Shown here one piece after another: positions 24,601-34,500 of a DNA stretch of 64,000 nt. Source of the DNA: Ochotona curzoniae (taxonomy: Eukaryota; Chordata; Mammalia; Lagomorpha; Ochotonidae); the NCBI RefSeq assembly GCF_017591425.1, contig NW_024464918.1, forward strand, positions 26,626,001 to 26,690,000, in the 5' to 3' direction. The notes under the pieces were generated by a model. The model saw only the letters and a list, made by a program, of their open reading frames with translations. It searched no databases and was not told the origin of the DNA. Made by a program: the position numbers and the translations under genes. The stretch's first letter is position 1; the number at the start of each line of letters is the position of its first letter.

Positions 24601-26059
24601 TTTGGGAGGAGTGGGCACCTGGCTCACAGGTGCACATCTGTGCCTGACTACTGATTCCCACCCCAGCCAAGCGTGGCCTCTGAAAACTGCCTGATGGCCA
24701 GCAAGCAGTCTGTCTGTGGCCCTCAGGGGAAAGCAGTGTTTGGAGCAGAGCCAGGAAGGGAACCTGTGTGTGACAAGCGTAGGTGCTGAGAGGAGCTGGG
24801 GAGTCTTTGGGTTAGTGAGACTGGGGACAGAACGGGGGAGGTCCAGACATGCTCATGTCTCCAGGTGGAAGTGCAAGGCAGGTGAGACCTTCTGGAATTT
24901 TCTCTGCGTGGGGCTGATGGCAGACAGCAAATGGCAAATTTAGCCAGCCTAGAATTGTCCTGTCTCTGTCCCCAGCCCCCTAAGCTAGCCTGGGACTGGG
25001 CAGGAAGAAGATGCTGGAAGAAGGAGAGATGGAAGCAGCTCTGGGACTCGGGAGGCAGGACAGGAACAGGGTATGGGTCAATTGTCTGACAAGCAGAGTG
25101 GCAGAAAGATGAGGGCACAGTGGGCTGCCACTGATGCAGCCCCCACAAGGGCAGAGTCATCACCCACTCACCCCCTCAGGAGGCCTCCCAGAGCCTTCCC
25201 TCCATTTTACAGCTAAGGAAACGGAGGGTCCAAGACACTCAAGCCAGGCCTGGAACCCAGCTCTCTCTGGAACCGATGGCTTTGTCCCATGGCCTGAGGC
25301 TGGGGCTTGGTTGGGGGGCCAGGACACTGTCTGGTCCTCTTAGCGTGGTTCTCACCCAAGGACGTTGGCACCATGGGAGAGAAGCCCTGCCTCACTGCCT
25401 CCCTGCTGGATGGAGGAGAGGAGCCAGCCAAGGAGGGCGGCCGGGTAGAGGGGTGGGGCATCCCAGTCAGGGGCCTCCTAGCCTTCTGCTCCCCTTGCCC
25501 TACCTGAATGCTGGGATGGGACAGGCAGAAGAAGTGGCCCCAACCTGACCTGACCTTGATGACCATCCAAAGCTGGCCAAAGAGTGCCCAAGGTTTGGGC
25601 AGGAAGGGCCAGAGGGCAGTGACCTAACTAAGGCTGCCCCAAACCTTGACTCTGTATGCCTGGGGCATGGGGAGGAGAGAGCTGAGGCTGAGTGAGGGGT
25701 GGGAGTTGGGGGCCACCATGTGGGTGGATAAGTGGGCACAGGCAGTCCCAGGTGAGGCAAGCACTACAGCAGGTGAGGGCGTAGCAGGGCTGGACAAGCA
25801 GCCCCATCTCTGCTCAGCTCTAGTTTTGTCCCCAGGGTCCACCAGGCAGAGCCCTCTGGAAGGGCTCTGGGCCCCACTGCCTGCCGCTGTCTGTACACAA
25901 CTTCTCCCACCCTTCCAGTGGCCCCCGGGCTCTCGGCCAGCCCCGCCGGGCGTGCCTCCTGGGCTCCACCCTGGGTGTGCCCACCCCTCCTCGTGGCCCC
26001 CAGCCCACACTCACCATGCGCCCGTTGGGGACACCCAGGTGTTTGGGCTTCCCTGGCAT
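15454..26059 (-). CDS. RGS14: RGS14, regulator of G-protein signalling 14 (whole CDS span, 14 exons)
   Basis: Cytoplasmic scaffold: GTPase-activating protein for Gi/o alpha subunits, GDP-dissociation inhibitor through a GoLoco motif, and Ras/Rap effector (family knowledge). Fourteen exons join in frame to 1665 nt, 554 codons plus TGA (human 566). The RGS box covers about residues 67-183, from SFERLL to RECLLAE, and contains the AENVTFW core. Tandem Ras-binding domains lie at about 301-371 (starting [10 protein letters not shown]) and 375-445 ([15 protein letters not shown]). The GoLoco motif is at about 486-508 (CDIEG...DQRG), with the Gln-Arg pair intact and split by the last intron. The start is the ATG of MPGKPKHLG, as in human. 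Intron 1 is 5.9 kb; most others are short (85-1200 bp). The C-terminus reads ARPAL, so the primate PDZ ligand is absent. Orientation and neighbours match human RGS14-LMAN2. Confidence 0.97.
15834..15956 (-). CDS. RGS14: RGS14 exon 13 (linker and GoLoco start)
   Basis: Encodes [20 protein letters not shown]...RKRQSCDIE plus one base. The Ser/His-rich linker leads into the first GoLoco residues. Donor GTACAC. Confidence 0.93.
16093..16174 (-). CDS. RGS14: RGS14 exon 12 (RBD2 end)
   Basis: Encodes [20 protein letters not shown]...LDTLP plus one base, closing RBD2. Donor GTAGCC. Confidence 0.93.
16260..16386 (-). CDS. RGS14: RGS14 exon 11 (second Ras-binding domain)
   Basis: The first base completes Asp; it then encodes [20 protein letters not shown] and on to VSLRQ. 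Donor GTGCGT; the following intron is only 85 nt. Confidence 0.93.
16533..16606 (-). CDS. RGS14: RGS14 exon 10 (RBD1 end)
   Basis: Encodes [20 protein letters not shown] and on to RITF plus two bases. The acceptor is a NAGNAG (CAG then AAG), so a one-codon longer form adding Lys, starting at 16609, is possible. Donor GTGAGT. Confidence 0.92.
17748..17954 (-). CDS. RGS14: RGS14 exon 9 (first Ras-binding domain)
   Basis: Encodes [20 protein letters not shown], then [19 protein letters not shown]...VFLVGNEQ, most of RBD1 (ubiquitin-like fold). I chose the acceptor giving KSES-HRKS as in human; a second AG six bases upstream (start 17960) would add Ser-Gln in frame. Donor GTACAG. Confidence 0.93.
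18281..18390 (-). CDS. RGS14: RGS14 exon 8 (linker)
   Basis: Encodes [20 protein letters not shown]...[17 protein letters not shown] is the conserved serine-rich stretch of the human protein. Donor GTGAGC. Confidence 0.93.
18654..18765 (-). CDS. RGS14: RGS14 exon 7 (linker)
   Basis: Encodes [20 protein letters not shown]... to KSFRR. A basic, proline-rich linker between the RGS box and the Ras-binding domains; ends in phase 1 before GTGAGG. Confidence 0.93.
18870..19013 (-). CDS. RGS14: RGS14 exon 6 (end of RGS box)
   Basis: Encodes [20 protein letters not shown]..., the last RGS-box helix, then a Gly/Pro/Ser linker ending ARK. The donor that keeps frame is GTGCTGG, a poor match to GTRAGT. 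Confidence 0.9.
19270..19413 (-). CDS. RGS14: RGS14 exon 5 (RGS box)
   Basis: Encodes [20 protein letters not shown]...[10 protein letters not shown], the middle helices of the RGS box. Flanked by CAG and donor GTGAGT; phase 0 on both sides. Confidence 0.96.
19501..19593 (-). CDS. RGS14: RGS14 exon 4 (RGS box)
   Basis: Encodes [20 protein letters not shown] and on to DTKQ. It carries the conserved Glu-Asn pair of RGS boxes that contacts the Galpha switch region. Donor GTGGGG. Confidence 0.96.
19755..19933 (-). CDS. RGS14: RGS14 exon 3
   Basis: Acceptor TTTCAG, first bases AG completing Glu. It encodes [18 protein letters not shown], a Ser/Pro-rich linker, and the beginning of the RGS box ([16 protein letters not shown]). 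Donor GTAAGT. Confidence 0.95.
20104..20125 (-). CDS. RGS14: RGS14 exon 2 (22-nt microexon)
   Basis: Acceptor CCCCAG, then codons for VLAVSDG plus one base, then donor GTGAGC. Only 22 nt long, it shifts phase from 0 to 1, so skipping it would frameshift the protein. The residues match human positions 16-22. Confidence 0.9.
20360..20465 (+). mobile_element. MIR-like fragment
   Basis: CTCTGCCACTTCCTAGC, then CCTCCATCTGTAAAGAGGAA, in MIR order. Confidence 0.5.
21371..21700 (+). mobile_element. C-SINE, full length
   Basis: GGCCCAGCGCGGTAGCCTAG to AAATAAATATAAATAAATAA. Confidence 0.93.
21755..21830 (-). mobile_element. Short T-headed LINE-like fragment
   Basis: An 18-20 bp T-run followed by AGGACTGTGATGTTCTGAG and AAATTCCTC, like other T-headed pieces here. 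Confidence 0.3.
21940..22100 (+). mobile_element. MIR
   Basis: GTGCTGTGTGACTTCGGGCA, ATAAAATGAGTGAAATACAT, CTGCCTGGCACAGAGTGAT follow the MIR consensus order. Confidence 0.75.
23510..23650 (-). mobile_element. MIR-like fragment
   Basis: Degraded form of the reverse MIR order (AAGCTGAGAGGCTGGGAAGC then GAAGCCGAGTCTGCCTGACT). Confidence 0.4.
24303..24331. repeat. (GAGT)n microsatellite
   Basis: Seven uninterrupted GAGT units. Confidence 0.95.
25195..25285 (-). mobile_element. MIR-like fragment
   Basis: CCATTTTACAGCTAAGGAAA, then CCTGGAACCCAG. Confidence 0.6.
26015..26059 (-). CDS. RGS14: RGS14 exon 1 (coding part)
   Basis: Encodes [15 protein letters not shown], identical in plan to human RGS14. 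It ends on a complete codon before donor GTGAGT (26014-26009). The first exon's 5'UTR continues to higher coordinates; no TATA box was recognised. Confidence 0.93.
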
Positions 26060-27019
26060 ACTGCCGCCGATCACGGGTCCCCGCTGCGGGGGCCACCCAC
26101 CATGGGGACTGTGGGGAGCACCGCCGGAGCTTGTGCCGTGGCGGGCAGGCAGCAGAGAGCCCGGCTGCACTCTGCAGGCCCTCACATCCTGAAACACCAG
26201 CTCACTACCTCTTTTCTCTGCCACAGGAAGTGTCTCTATAGAAACCAAACCACAGAAAGAAGCAAGGTCTGAGAGAGCGAACGCCTCTTCCTACACACAC
26301 ATGCACACACACACACACACACACACACACGTTCACACACGCACACACTTGCCGCCAACGCACCCTTGGCAGCGCCCCACGCTGGCACCAAAACATGCCA
26401 CAGGCCTCCATGTGCCTGGTGCAGAGCCCAGCTTGCTCTGGCTCAGTCTGGGTGGCTCCAAGGTTGGGTCTGGGTACCCACACTCCCCTGCACCCCCAGG
26501 GTACTCTCATACCTGACCCCTGCCTGGAGTTCCTGGGTCACGTATACCTGTGCATGGGGATCTGGGTGTCCACATATGCACTCCCTTTAGCACACACTTA
26601 CTCTGTATGCTGGCAAGGGTGCACTCAATACCAATGCCCCAGATAGAGGGGTGTGTGTGCAGTTATGATGTTTCTCCCCCCTCCCATGTGCACACACAAC
26701 CTGGGTGTGCAGACAGGGCTATCTTGCATGCACACACTGGCCATTGAGACACGCATGTCACAGACACCAAGCTCCTGAGGCCCTGGGGTCCCTAGTCATG
26801 CCCACATGCACAGTCCCTTGCGCAGGTGCATGGGATGGGGATGCTTACATACAGGCCCACGTGGACTTGGACACTCCAGTGGCGCATGTATGCAAACAGG
26901 CATGTGGCACCCACCCGGATTGGGGAACCAACCAGACACATCCATACGCCCCGAGCTGAATGAATATGCCTTCACATGAACTCACACAGGAACCCTGCCT
27001 TGGTGAAGACCAGTGGAAG
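26060..27019. other. RGS14 upstream region
   Basis: GC-rich to about 26200 (probable RGS14 5'UTR/promoter), then CA-rich sequence. No TATA box or clear motif cluster. Confidence 0.5.
26290..26350. repeat. (CA)n microsatellite
   Basis: ACACACATGCACACACACAC and related runs. Confidence 0.92.
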
Positions 27020-27290
27020 CCAGGTAGGCTTCTATAACCAAAGTGGCTTCAACCACAGTTATTTCCCACAGTTCAGCAGACAGGGATGTTCCAGATCAAG
27101 GGTGCAGCTGACCCAGGTTCTGAGGCGGTCCCTCCCTCCCCGTTGGATTGGCTGCCTCTTGCCTGTGTCCTCACGTGGCAGAGAGCAAATAGCGAGAAAG
27201 CACATCTTCCGGTGTCATCACTTAATAGTGCTAATCCTAAGACATGTCACCTGGTGACACCAATCACTTCCCTAAAACCTCACCTCCAGC
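27020..27290 (+). mobile_element. MLT1-like (ERVL-MaLR) LTR fragment
   Basis: AAGTGGCTTCAACCACAGTT, TTCCCACAGTTC, GATCAAGGGTGCAGC, GTGTCCTCACGTGGCAGAGA, CACCAATCACTTCCCTAAAA occur in MLT1 order. Confidence 0.6.
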
Positions 27291-28725
27291 CCCTGGCTTT
27301 CCTGGTTCCCAGACAAGTATCAGCAGCTGCAGGAAGGCGCCCAGCCAGCTCAGCCTGCCCCTGCCCCAGATGAACACAGTCCCTTCAGCCAGAGAACGCC
27401 CTGACCCTGGCTTGCGCACGCATGCCCCCACTCCATGGTCTTCTGTTTTAACTTCCAATCTTCATGTAGCCCACTGCTCAGGTACATGAAGTTACTCTTT
27501 TTGTGGGAAGAAGGCAGCACTTTCTTGTCCATAATCTCTTTCCTGACCCACTGCCAGCTTCCAGGGCTTCGGCCCGTACCGGTCCCAGGCAGACACAAGT
27601 TCATGTCTCCTTTCTCTTGAGGACGTCGCTAGACTTAACCCTCGGGCTCCCTTGAAGTCAGGTTGTGGCCATGAGACAAGTTCTCATGGATTGCCAGTGA
27701 ATGGAGTGCCCAGGACTGCAGGCGTGTGCCTTGGTACTACTACTGCTCTTTCTGCCAGCTGTGCACACACGATGATGGTCCTGCAGGTCAGCAGAGCCAG
27801 CCTGTCCACTGTCACTGATCCGGGCCTAAGTTTGCAGGGTGCTCCCAGCCCACAGGGTTCTCCCCACCACAACTTCCTTTTATTCCCGTTTAGTCTGTGC
27901 TGCTCCTGACTCCCATTTTACAGATTGGCCAGCTAAGGCCCTTTCAGTGGTGAGTGGCTCACGGTTCTGAACCCTGTTAGGGATCTGCCAAGCCATGCAT
28001 GTGCTGGAGGTGCCAAGAGCCAGGCCTGGGCTGCCAGCAGCTCATCCTCCCTGCTGCCAACGCCCAGGCACAGGCTCTGACTGGGGTTCCTCTCCTGCAG
28101 AAAGGCTCCCTCCTTGTTGCCATGGAGTCTGTCCTAGCTCTGACTGCATCTTGACTGCACGGCCACCAGCTAACCCTACGATGCCCCATTTCACTGCCCT
28201 TGTCCACCTTGCTCCACTCCCTGGGAACACTGCTCCCAACTTCTCCCTCCTCACCTGATAGACCCAAGATAAATCATCACCAAAATTCAGGGAACAGCTT
28301 TCAGATCAGATGAGTGATTTGAGTAATTGAAGCCTCCTTGGCATTGGAGGAAAAACTAGTAATTCTGGGCTCTCCTTGCACCTGTACTCACATTCCAGCT
28401 GGCCCTTGTTCTCTCTCGCCACCCTTCTGCTCCCCCTCATGTCTCACCATCACCAGAGAAACCCACAGAGATTACACCTGCTTACAACGTCTGTGGGATC
28501 CTACACGGTCCTTCTGACTTTGACCGCAGCCAAGGCACCTGCTCAGCCATTCCAAACTGCGTGTACTCCACCCGCTTTCGCCCTCCTTCGGTTTGCCTCT
28601 TCTCTTTCCTCTGCTTTTCCCTTCCCTAGCAAATTCCTCCTCATTCTTCATGACAGCATTCCAGTTCTAGAACAAACATCCGCTCTTTCAGCAATGACTC
28701 AGTTATCATTTCTGTAGTGGCCAAA
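27291..28725. other. Intergenic between RGS14 and LMAN2
   Basis: Unique sequence with a small MIR-like patch at about 27905 (CCCATTTTACAGATTGGCC). No exon supported. Confidence 0.45.
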
Positions 28726-28729
28726 GATG

Positions 28730-28965
28730 ACAACACTTGCGGTCCTCAGGAGCTGTCCTCGTGGTACAGTGCACCTCACCTCTGCTTCTAATCCAGCTCC
28801 CTACCAATGTGCCCAGGGGGTGGCAGAGGACGGACGGTCCTGGCACTGGCGCCCCTGTCACACAAACAAGACTCAGTTGAAGTTTCAGGCTATGGCCTGC
28901 CCAGCCCCAGCTGTTACAGGCATTTGGGAACTCAGCCAGCAGATCTCCGCACCCCATCCCATCTC
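28730..28965 (+). mobile_element. C-SINE, old diverged copy
   Basis: AATCCAGCTCCCTACCAATG, CAGTTGAAGTTTCAGGC, GGGAACTCAGCCAGCAGATC keep SINE order. Confidence 0.55.
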
Positions 28966-29009
28966 TTCTCTTTATTCAAGCATTGTTCATGTTCCAGTTG
29001 CTGTATTTT

Positions 29010-29262
29010 TAAAAATTTATTTATTTTTATTACAAGGTCAGACATACAGAGAGGAGGAGAGAGGAGACAGAGAGAAAGATCTTCCATCCAATAATTCACT
29101 CCCCAAGTGAACACAACGGCCGGTCAATGGCCGGTACTGCGCCGATCGGAAGCATTGGGACTGGATGGGAAGTGGAGATGCCGGGATCAGAACCAGCACC
29201 CATATGCGACCCCGGTGTGTTCAAGGTGAGGACTTTAGCCGCTAGGCCACGTTGCTGGGCCC
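29010..29262 (-). mobile_element. C-SINE
   Basis: AATTTATTTATTTTTATTAC to GCCACGTTGCTGGGCCC, with an internal deletion. Confidence 0.9.
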
Positions 29263-29264
29263 GT

Positions 29265-29472
29265 TGCTGCATTTCTGATCCACATCCCTACTAATGCACC
29301 TGGGAAAAGCAGTGGAAGATGGCCCAAGTGTTCGTCCCCTGCCACCCAGGGGGAAATCCGGCTTTGCTCCTGGCCCATCATTGGCCTTTGCAGCCAAATG
29401 AGGAGTGAGCCAGCAGATGGAAGATCTCTTTCTCCCACTGTAACTCTTTCAAAATAAAGGAATCTTAAACAC
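29265..29472 (+). mobile_element. C-SINE, old diverged, 5'-truncated
   Basis: CTGGGAAAAGCAGTGGAAG to TTTCAAAATAAAGGAATCTT. Confidence 0.75.
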
Positions 29473-29554
29473 ACACACACAGAGAAAGAAAACGACCTCA
29501 TGGAGGTCCAGTGGAAGGTACCTGACCTGGTTTGTAAAGGTGAAGCTAAATGCT

Positions 29555-29589
29555 TACACTTGATCTTAGACAAAAGGCCGAGAAGCGAT
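29555..29589 (-). pseudogene. U2 snRNA retropseudogene, first ~35 nt
   Basis: Read on the minus strand it begins ATCGCTTCTCGGCCTTTTG and continues like the U2 5' end through ATCAAGTGTA, with one substitution. Flanking direct repeats GAAGCTAAAT (29542) and GAAGCTGAAT (29590) look like a target-site duplication. Confidence 0.8.
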
Positions 29590-29761
29590 GAAGCTGAATT
29601 TTTGGAAGGGCACAAACAACAGACACACACTTGTGCAAACCCCCTATAAAATATAGCATTTGAATAATAAAATAAAATATGGCCCAGGAAATATGTCTCA
29701 GCATTTAATTCTGAATAAGTTCATTCAGAAGACAACTTCTTAAAATGCAGAATCAGTTGGT

Positions 29762-30092
29762 CCAGTGCGGTAGCCTAATGACTAAAGTGCTTGCCTTGCA
29801 TCAGCCGGCACCCCATATGGGCACTGACTCTTGTCCCAACTGCTCCACTTCCCATCCATCTCCCTGCCTGTGGCCTGGGAAAGCAGTGGAGGATGGCCCA
29901 AAGCCTTGAGACCCTGAACCCATGTTGGAGACCTGGAAGAAGCTCCTGGCTCCTGGCTTTGAATCAATTCAGCTCTGGCTGTTGTGGCCACTTGGGGAGT
30001 GAATGAGTGGACAGAAGATCTTTTTCTGTTTCTCCTTCTCTCTAAAAAATCTGACTTTACAATACAAATAAATAAGTCTCTTGAAAAATGCA
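29762..30092 (+). mobile_element. C-SINE, full length
   Basis: GTCCAGTGCGGTAGCCTAAT to ATACAAATAAATAAGTCTCT. Confidence 0.92.
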
Positions 30093-30206
30093 GAATCAAT
30101 TGATCAGCACCCCACCCTGTTGGCTATCCCAGGAATCAGGAACTCAGGCAGTTGCTGCAAATTAGTGCTCAGGTGGAGACTATCTTACATGAGGGAAGTG
30201 CTTTGG

Positions 30207-30438
30207 GCCAGGCACGATGACTCAACAGGGTAATCCTCACCTTGCAAACACCAGGATCCCATACAAATGCCGGTTCCTGTCCCGCCTGATTCACTTCCCA
30301 TTCAGCTCCTACTTATGGCCTGGGAAAGCAGTCAAGGCCTTGGGACCCTGTACCTGCATGAGAGACCTAGAAGAAGCTTCTGGTTCCTGGCTCTGGCCCT
30401 TGCAGCCACCTGGGGAGTGAATCAGCGGACAGAATGTA
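30207..30438 (+). mobile_element. C-SINE, 3'-truncated
   Basis: GGGCCAGGCACGATGACTC to GAGTGAATCAGCGGACAGAA. Confidence 0.88.
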
Positions 30439-30994
30439 TACCCAGGGAAGGTACAAGTGTTGGCTCAAGTGGTGGGCTTTCTACCAGTCCTGTGAGAGGT
30501 CTGAGGTTTTAATCGTACAGAGTTGAGCCCGTGTAGGGGGTTCTTCTGCTCAAATAAACCAGAAAATTTAAAAATCCGATAGTAAAGTCCTTCATGGTAC
30601 AGTACTGGCAGGTCACAGGGGCTATGCCTGGCTGCAGGCCACCACTCTTCCACCCTCACACACAGCCAGCCTTCCCGGGTTCCAAATATCAGGCTGGGAT
30701 CCGAGCCTGCCCAGTCCAACTGAGCCCCCGGGAATTCGAGGATGAGGTGGAGGCTCAAGTGACTTTGAAAGTCTCCCCATGGCTTGGAACGAGGGTGGAT
30801 GAGGGTAAGAACAGTTTAAAGGCTCACTGGGTGCAGGGGCCACCCCGGCCTGCGATTTAGAGCTTCTTCCAGTACTGGGAAAGGTTATTGGAGGGACGCG
30901 ACGAAGCCAGAGTCCAACTGTGCCTCCCCCTCTGGAACGGCTCCCCAAAACTTCAAGGTCCAGCCCACCCAGCGGCCAGCTCGAACCGCCTCCC
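30439..30994. other. Intergenic, upstream of LMAN2
   Basis: Short A/T-rich repeat-like patch to about 30600, then unique sequence grading into the LMAN2 CpG island. Confidence 0.4.
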
Positions 30995-31308
30995 GGCTCC
31001 TCATTGGCGCACAAGCCGAACGTGCTGTCCCGGGATTGGCTGCAGCTCTCGTCACTCATAAGAACCCCTCGCGGGGCTCTGGGGGCGCCCGACAGGTGTC
31101 TCGGGGTCGCCGGGACGCGGACGGGTCGGGATGGGGGGGCTTCGCGGCCAGTGAAGCTGTTGCCCTCCCCCTCCCCGCCCCGGCTGCGAGGCTTTGCATC
31201 GTAACTTGGCGGTGACTCCAGGGTTGGAGGGCTTCCGGCCGAAGGCCATTCGATGGGACACCCGGAAGGCGGAAGTCCCGGGACGGAAGTGGTCGGGAGG
31301 AGACGAGA
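30995..31308 (+). promoter_or_regulatory. LMAN2: LMAN2 promoter and 5'UTR, CpG island
   Basis: CpG-rich and TATA-less. Two inverted CCAAT boxes (ATTGG at 31003-31007 and 31035-31039) sit 32 bp apart. Three ETS-like cores (CCGGAAG 31262, CGGAAGT 31270 and 31284) lie just upstream of the start codon. The start-codon context ATGGCGGCGGC resembles a YY1 site. The exact transcription start cannot be read. Confidence 0.6.
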
Positions 31309-31501
31309 ATGGCGGCGGCAGGCAGGATTTGGCGCTGGGGCTGGGGCCGGCGGTGCCCGGGGCGGCCTGGGCTTCCCGGCCCCGGCCCCGGCCCCACCAC
31401 ACTAGTGTTCCTCCTGTTGCTGGGCGCGGTGGCTGCGGATATAACAGACGGCAACAGTGAGCACCTCAAGCGGGAACATTCGCTCATTAAGCCCTACCAA
31501 G
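31309..31501 (+). CDS. LMAN2: LMAN2 exon 1
   Basis: Begins MAAAGRIWRWGWGRRC, continues through the signal-peptide core and mature N-terminus DITDGNSEHLKREHSLIKPY, and ends in phase 1 before GTGAGG. Confidence 0.97.
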
Positions 31502-34500
31502 GTGAGGTCCGGGCGGCGGGACGGAGCGAGGGCGGAGGGCGAGAGGCCGGCCGGGGTCGGCGAGGGGCCGGCTGTCCACCCGGCTGCTCCGCCGCGGGCC
31601 ACGCCGGCCCTGGCGTGGCCTCTCCCGCACCTGTGCCTGTCGGTCACCGCCCACAGGTGTCGGTTCCAGCTCCATGCCCCTCTGGGACTTCCAGGGCAGC
31701 ACGATGCTGACGAGCCAGTACGTGCGTCTGACGCCGGACGAGCGCAGCAAGGAGGGCTCCATCTGGAACCACCAGGTGAGGCGCTACCAGGGTGGGCTGG
31801 CGGCCCGGGGGCCGGGGCGGAGCGTGCTGGACCCCGCCCGGCCCCTGCCCCTTCTCGTGCCCCCTCCCAGCAGCCAAGGCCCCAGCACCCCTGCTCGCAT
31901 CCCCTCCCAGTAGCCAGGGATGGAGCGTGCTGGATGCACTTGGCCGCTGCCCCTGCTCGCACCCCCGCCTCGAGCAGCCAGGACCAGAGCTGGACCAAGC
32001 TCTTGTCCTCTGCACCCCTGCTCGCACCCCCGCCTCCAGCAGCCGGGGCCATGCCTCCCTGCTCGCACCCCTGCCCAGCATCCAGGGCCCCAGCACCCTG
32101 GGCTCCTGCACCACTTCTCGCATTCCCTCCCAGCAGGCAGGAATGGAGCATGCTGGATGCACTTGGCCTCTGTCCCTGCTTGCACCCCCGCCTCCAGCAG
32201 CTGGGGGCCATGCCTCCCTGCTCACACCCCTGCCCAGCATCCAGGGCCCCTGCACCCCTGCTCGCACCCCCACTCGGCAGCCAGGCTGGAGCGTGCTGGA
32301 CCAAGTATTTGGCCCCTGCCCCTGCTCACACTCCCACCAGCGCATCAGAGCCCTGGGCCCCTGCAGCCCCTGTTCACACTCCCGCGCAGCAGCCAGGGAG
32401 GGCCCTGGGCCCCTTCATCCCTGCTTGCACCCCCGCCCTGGCGTGAGCGCTTGGGTGTCAGGCAGGAGCTGAGCAGACACACAACACCCCCTCTCGCTTG
32501 ACCTCCCCAGAAGTGATGCCAGGTGATAACAGCGCCCAGGCTTAATGTGGAAAGTGCCCCCCCCCCCAGGTCCTACCGTGTCAGCAAGCAGCAGAGCTGC
32601 GGCCCAGCTGTCCTAAACCCCCTCAGGAATGGGGAGAGTGGAATGAGGAGGATCTGTGTTGTGGGCTTTGCTGTGTGTGAGGCACCCAGCCTGCCTTTGT
32701 TCGACTGAATTCTCAGATGAGCTGTTTGAAAGATGGCATGCAGGTCTTTATGTAGGTAAACACAGGCAGTGAGTGGTCTGACAGTACTGCCACTCTCTTA
32801 AAAAATATTATTTTACTTGAAAGGCGGAGTTAGAGAAGGACACGTTGACCCTCCATCCTCCGGTTCACCGTCCGAGTGACTGCCATGCTCAGAACTGGGC
32901 ACGTCAGGAGCCCAGAGCCTCTTCCAGGTCTCCCACGCGGGTGCAGGGTCCCAAGGCTTAGGGTTGTCCTCCTCTGCTTTCGCAGGTTACAGGTAGGGAG
33001 CTGGACTGAAGGAGAACAGCTGGGACATGAATTGGCATGCCCTTGGGATGCCAGTCCTGCTGCACCCCGGTACAGCCACAGTATGTCCATTCACGCAGGA
33101 CTCATGTGTGTGCTGACTGGTCTCCCGGTTGGTATGCTGGTACGCTGGTCTCGGGTTTTGGGGCAGAGGAGGAAGCTCTTAGGTGTGGTTGTCGATTCCA
33201 GCCTTTTCCCCCAGGGGTTTGGTAGAAGGTCTTGTCGTGGGTGGTCTGAGACCCTGGACTTGGAAACAGTTTCTGGTCTCCCTGGTCCTGGAGGCCGGGG
33301 ATGTGGGGTGTCCCTGACGTGTTGTTTGTGAGCCGTGGCTTCATAGATTGCACCCCAAGGAGGTCTTGTTCAGGAGGGCAGTGACAGGACCAGTTTGGGC
33401 TGGGTCACAGCTCGGAAGGGAACCTGCGCTCACCTTGGCCTGTCTGACCCCTTCCTCCGCCGTGGTGTTGGCTGGTCTCGTCCATCTCCTGGCTGAGTTC
33501 TGTGAGCCCACACTATCCTTGTGTTGCTTCTTGCGCCTGACCCCTCAGCTTGCCCTCTCCTGCCCCAGCCTCCACACGGCCTCTAGGGTGACTTTCAGCT
33601 TTTCAGCTGTTGCTTGGAGCTCGGGGTCTCCTGTTCCGTGGAAGAACTGCCCTGTGTTGGCACAGTGCCCGCTGCCTGGCACCCCCCAGTTTTCTCAGTT
33701 ACATCTCGATCTTGCTGTTGTGCCTCAGGGCCTTTGTACCTGTTGTTCCCGCTGTCGGGGACACTCCCTCCTGGTTCTCCATGCCTGCTGCCCGCTAAGC
33801 TGTGAAGTGTCAGCGCAAGTGCTGCCCACTCAGAGAGTACTTCCGAAGCCACTTGTCTCCACCACGTCGCGTTCTGTCTCGCTAGTCTGTCTGAAGACTT
33901 TCAGATAACTTTCAGAAATAGAAAAAGGACTAATTTTTCACACAAGTGTAGTGTTATGTTATGAAACAGAAAGGGGTCTAAGCAGTACCAGTGCAGTTAG
34001 GAGTCGGGTTGAGCCACCAGTCACACGCAAGACATGGCTCCGACCTGGCTCAGCGGGCTGCCCCAGCACTGGCAGCTCTGCGTGCCCTTGGCCCAGGGCA
34101 GTGGCCTTGCCTCCATTCCCTGCCTCCTGCCCGTGTCCCCTGCGGCCGTGCAGGGCTGCCGCTAATCCTGGAGAGGATTACTTGGCACTCGGACAATTTT
34201 CTGTGCAGTATTTCACAAGCACACCCCTTCTCCCTGAACCAAACTCCCCTCTGTTTATCTTCTTCACTCCCTCCATCTGGGAGAGGTACCGAATTAGCAA
34301 ACTCTTCCCCAAACACCTGCTGTCTACTGAACAGCCGGACATCTGCTGGCGGCGGGGGACGGCATGGAGGAGGCTGGGACTCCCAGTGCCAAGAGGACAT
34401 GGCGGCACAGAGCACGGCCTTCTGCTCCGGCTGCCGAGGTTTCCAGGGTCCTTGTCGCCTCTCTGTCACCCCTTCCAGAATTTGCCAGGGAGTTCTGAGG

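Larger units (their letters stand above)
20126..26014 (-). other. RGS14: RGS14 intron 1
   Basis: A 5.9 kb intron with no recognisable exon of another gene. It holds one full C-SINE (21371-21700), MIR-like fragments (about 20360, 21950, 23510 and 25195), a (GAGT)n run at 24303 and otherwise unique GC-rich sequence. Confidence 0.8.

Noticed and set aside
31402..32446. 300-330 codon frames over LMAN2 intron 2
   Set aside because: Product of the intronic GC-rich VNTR and exon 1-2 sequence in other frames.
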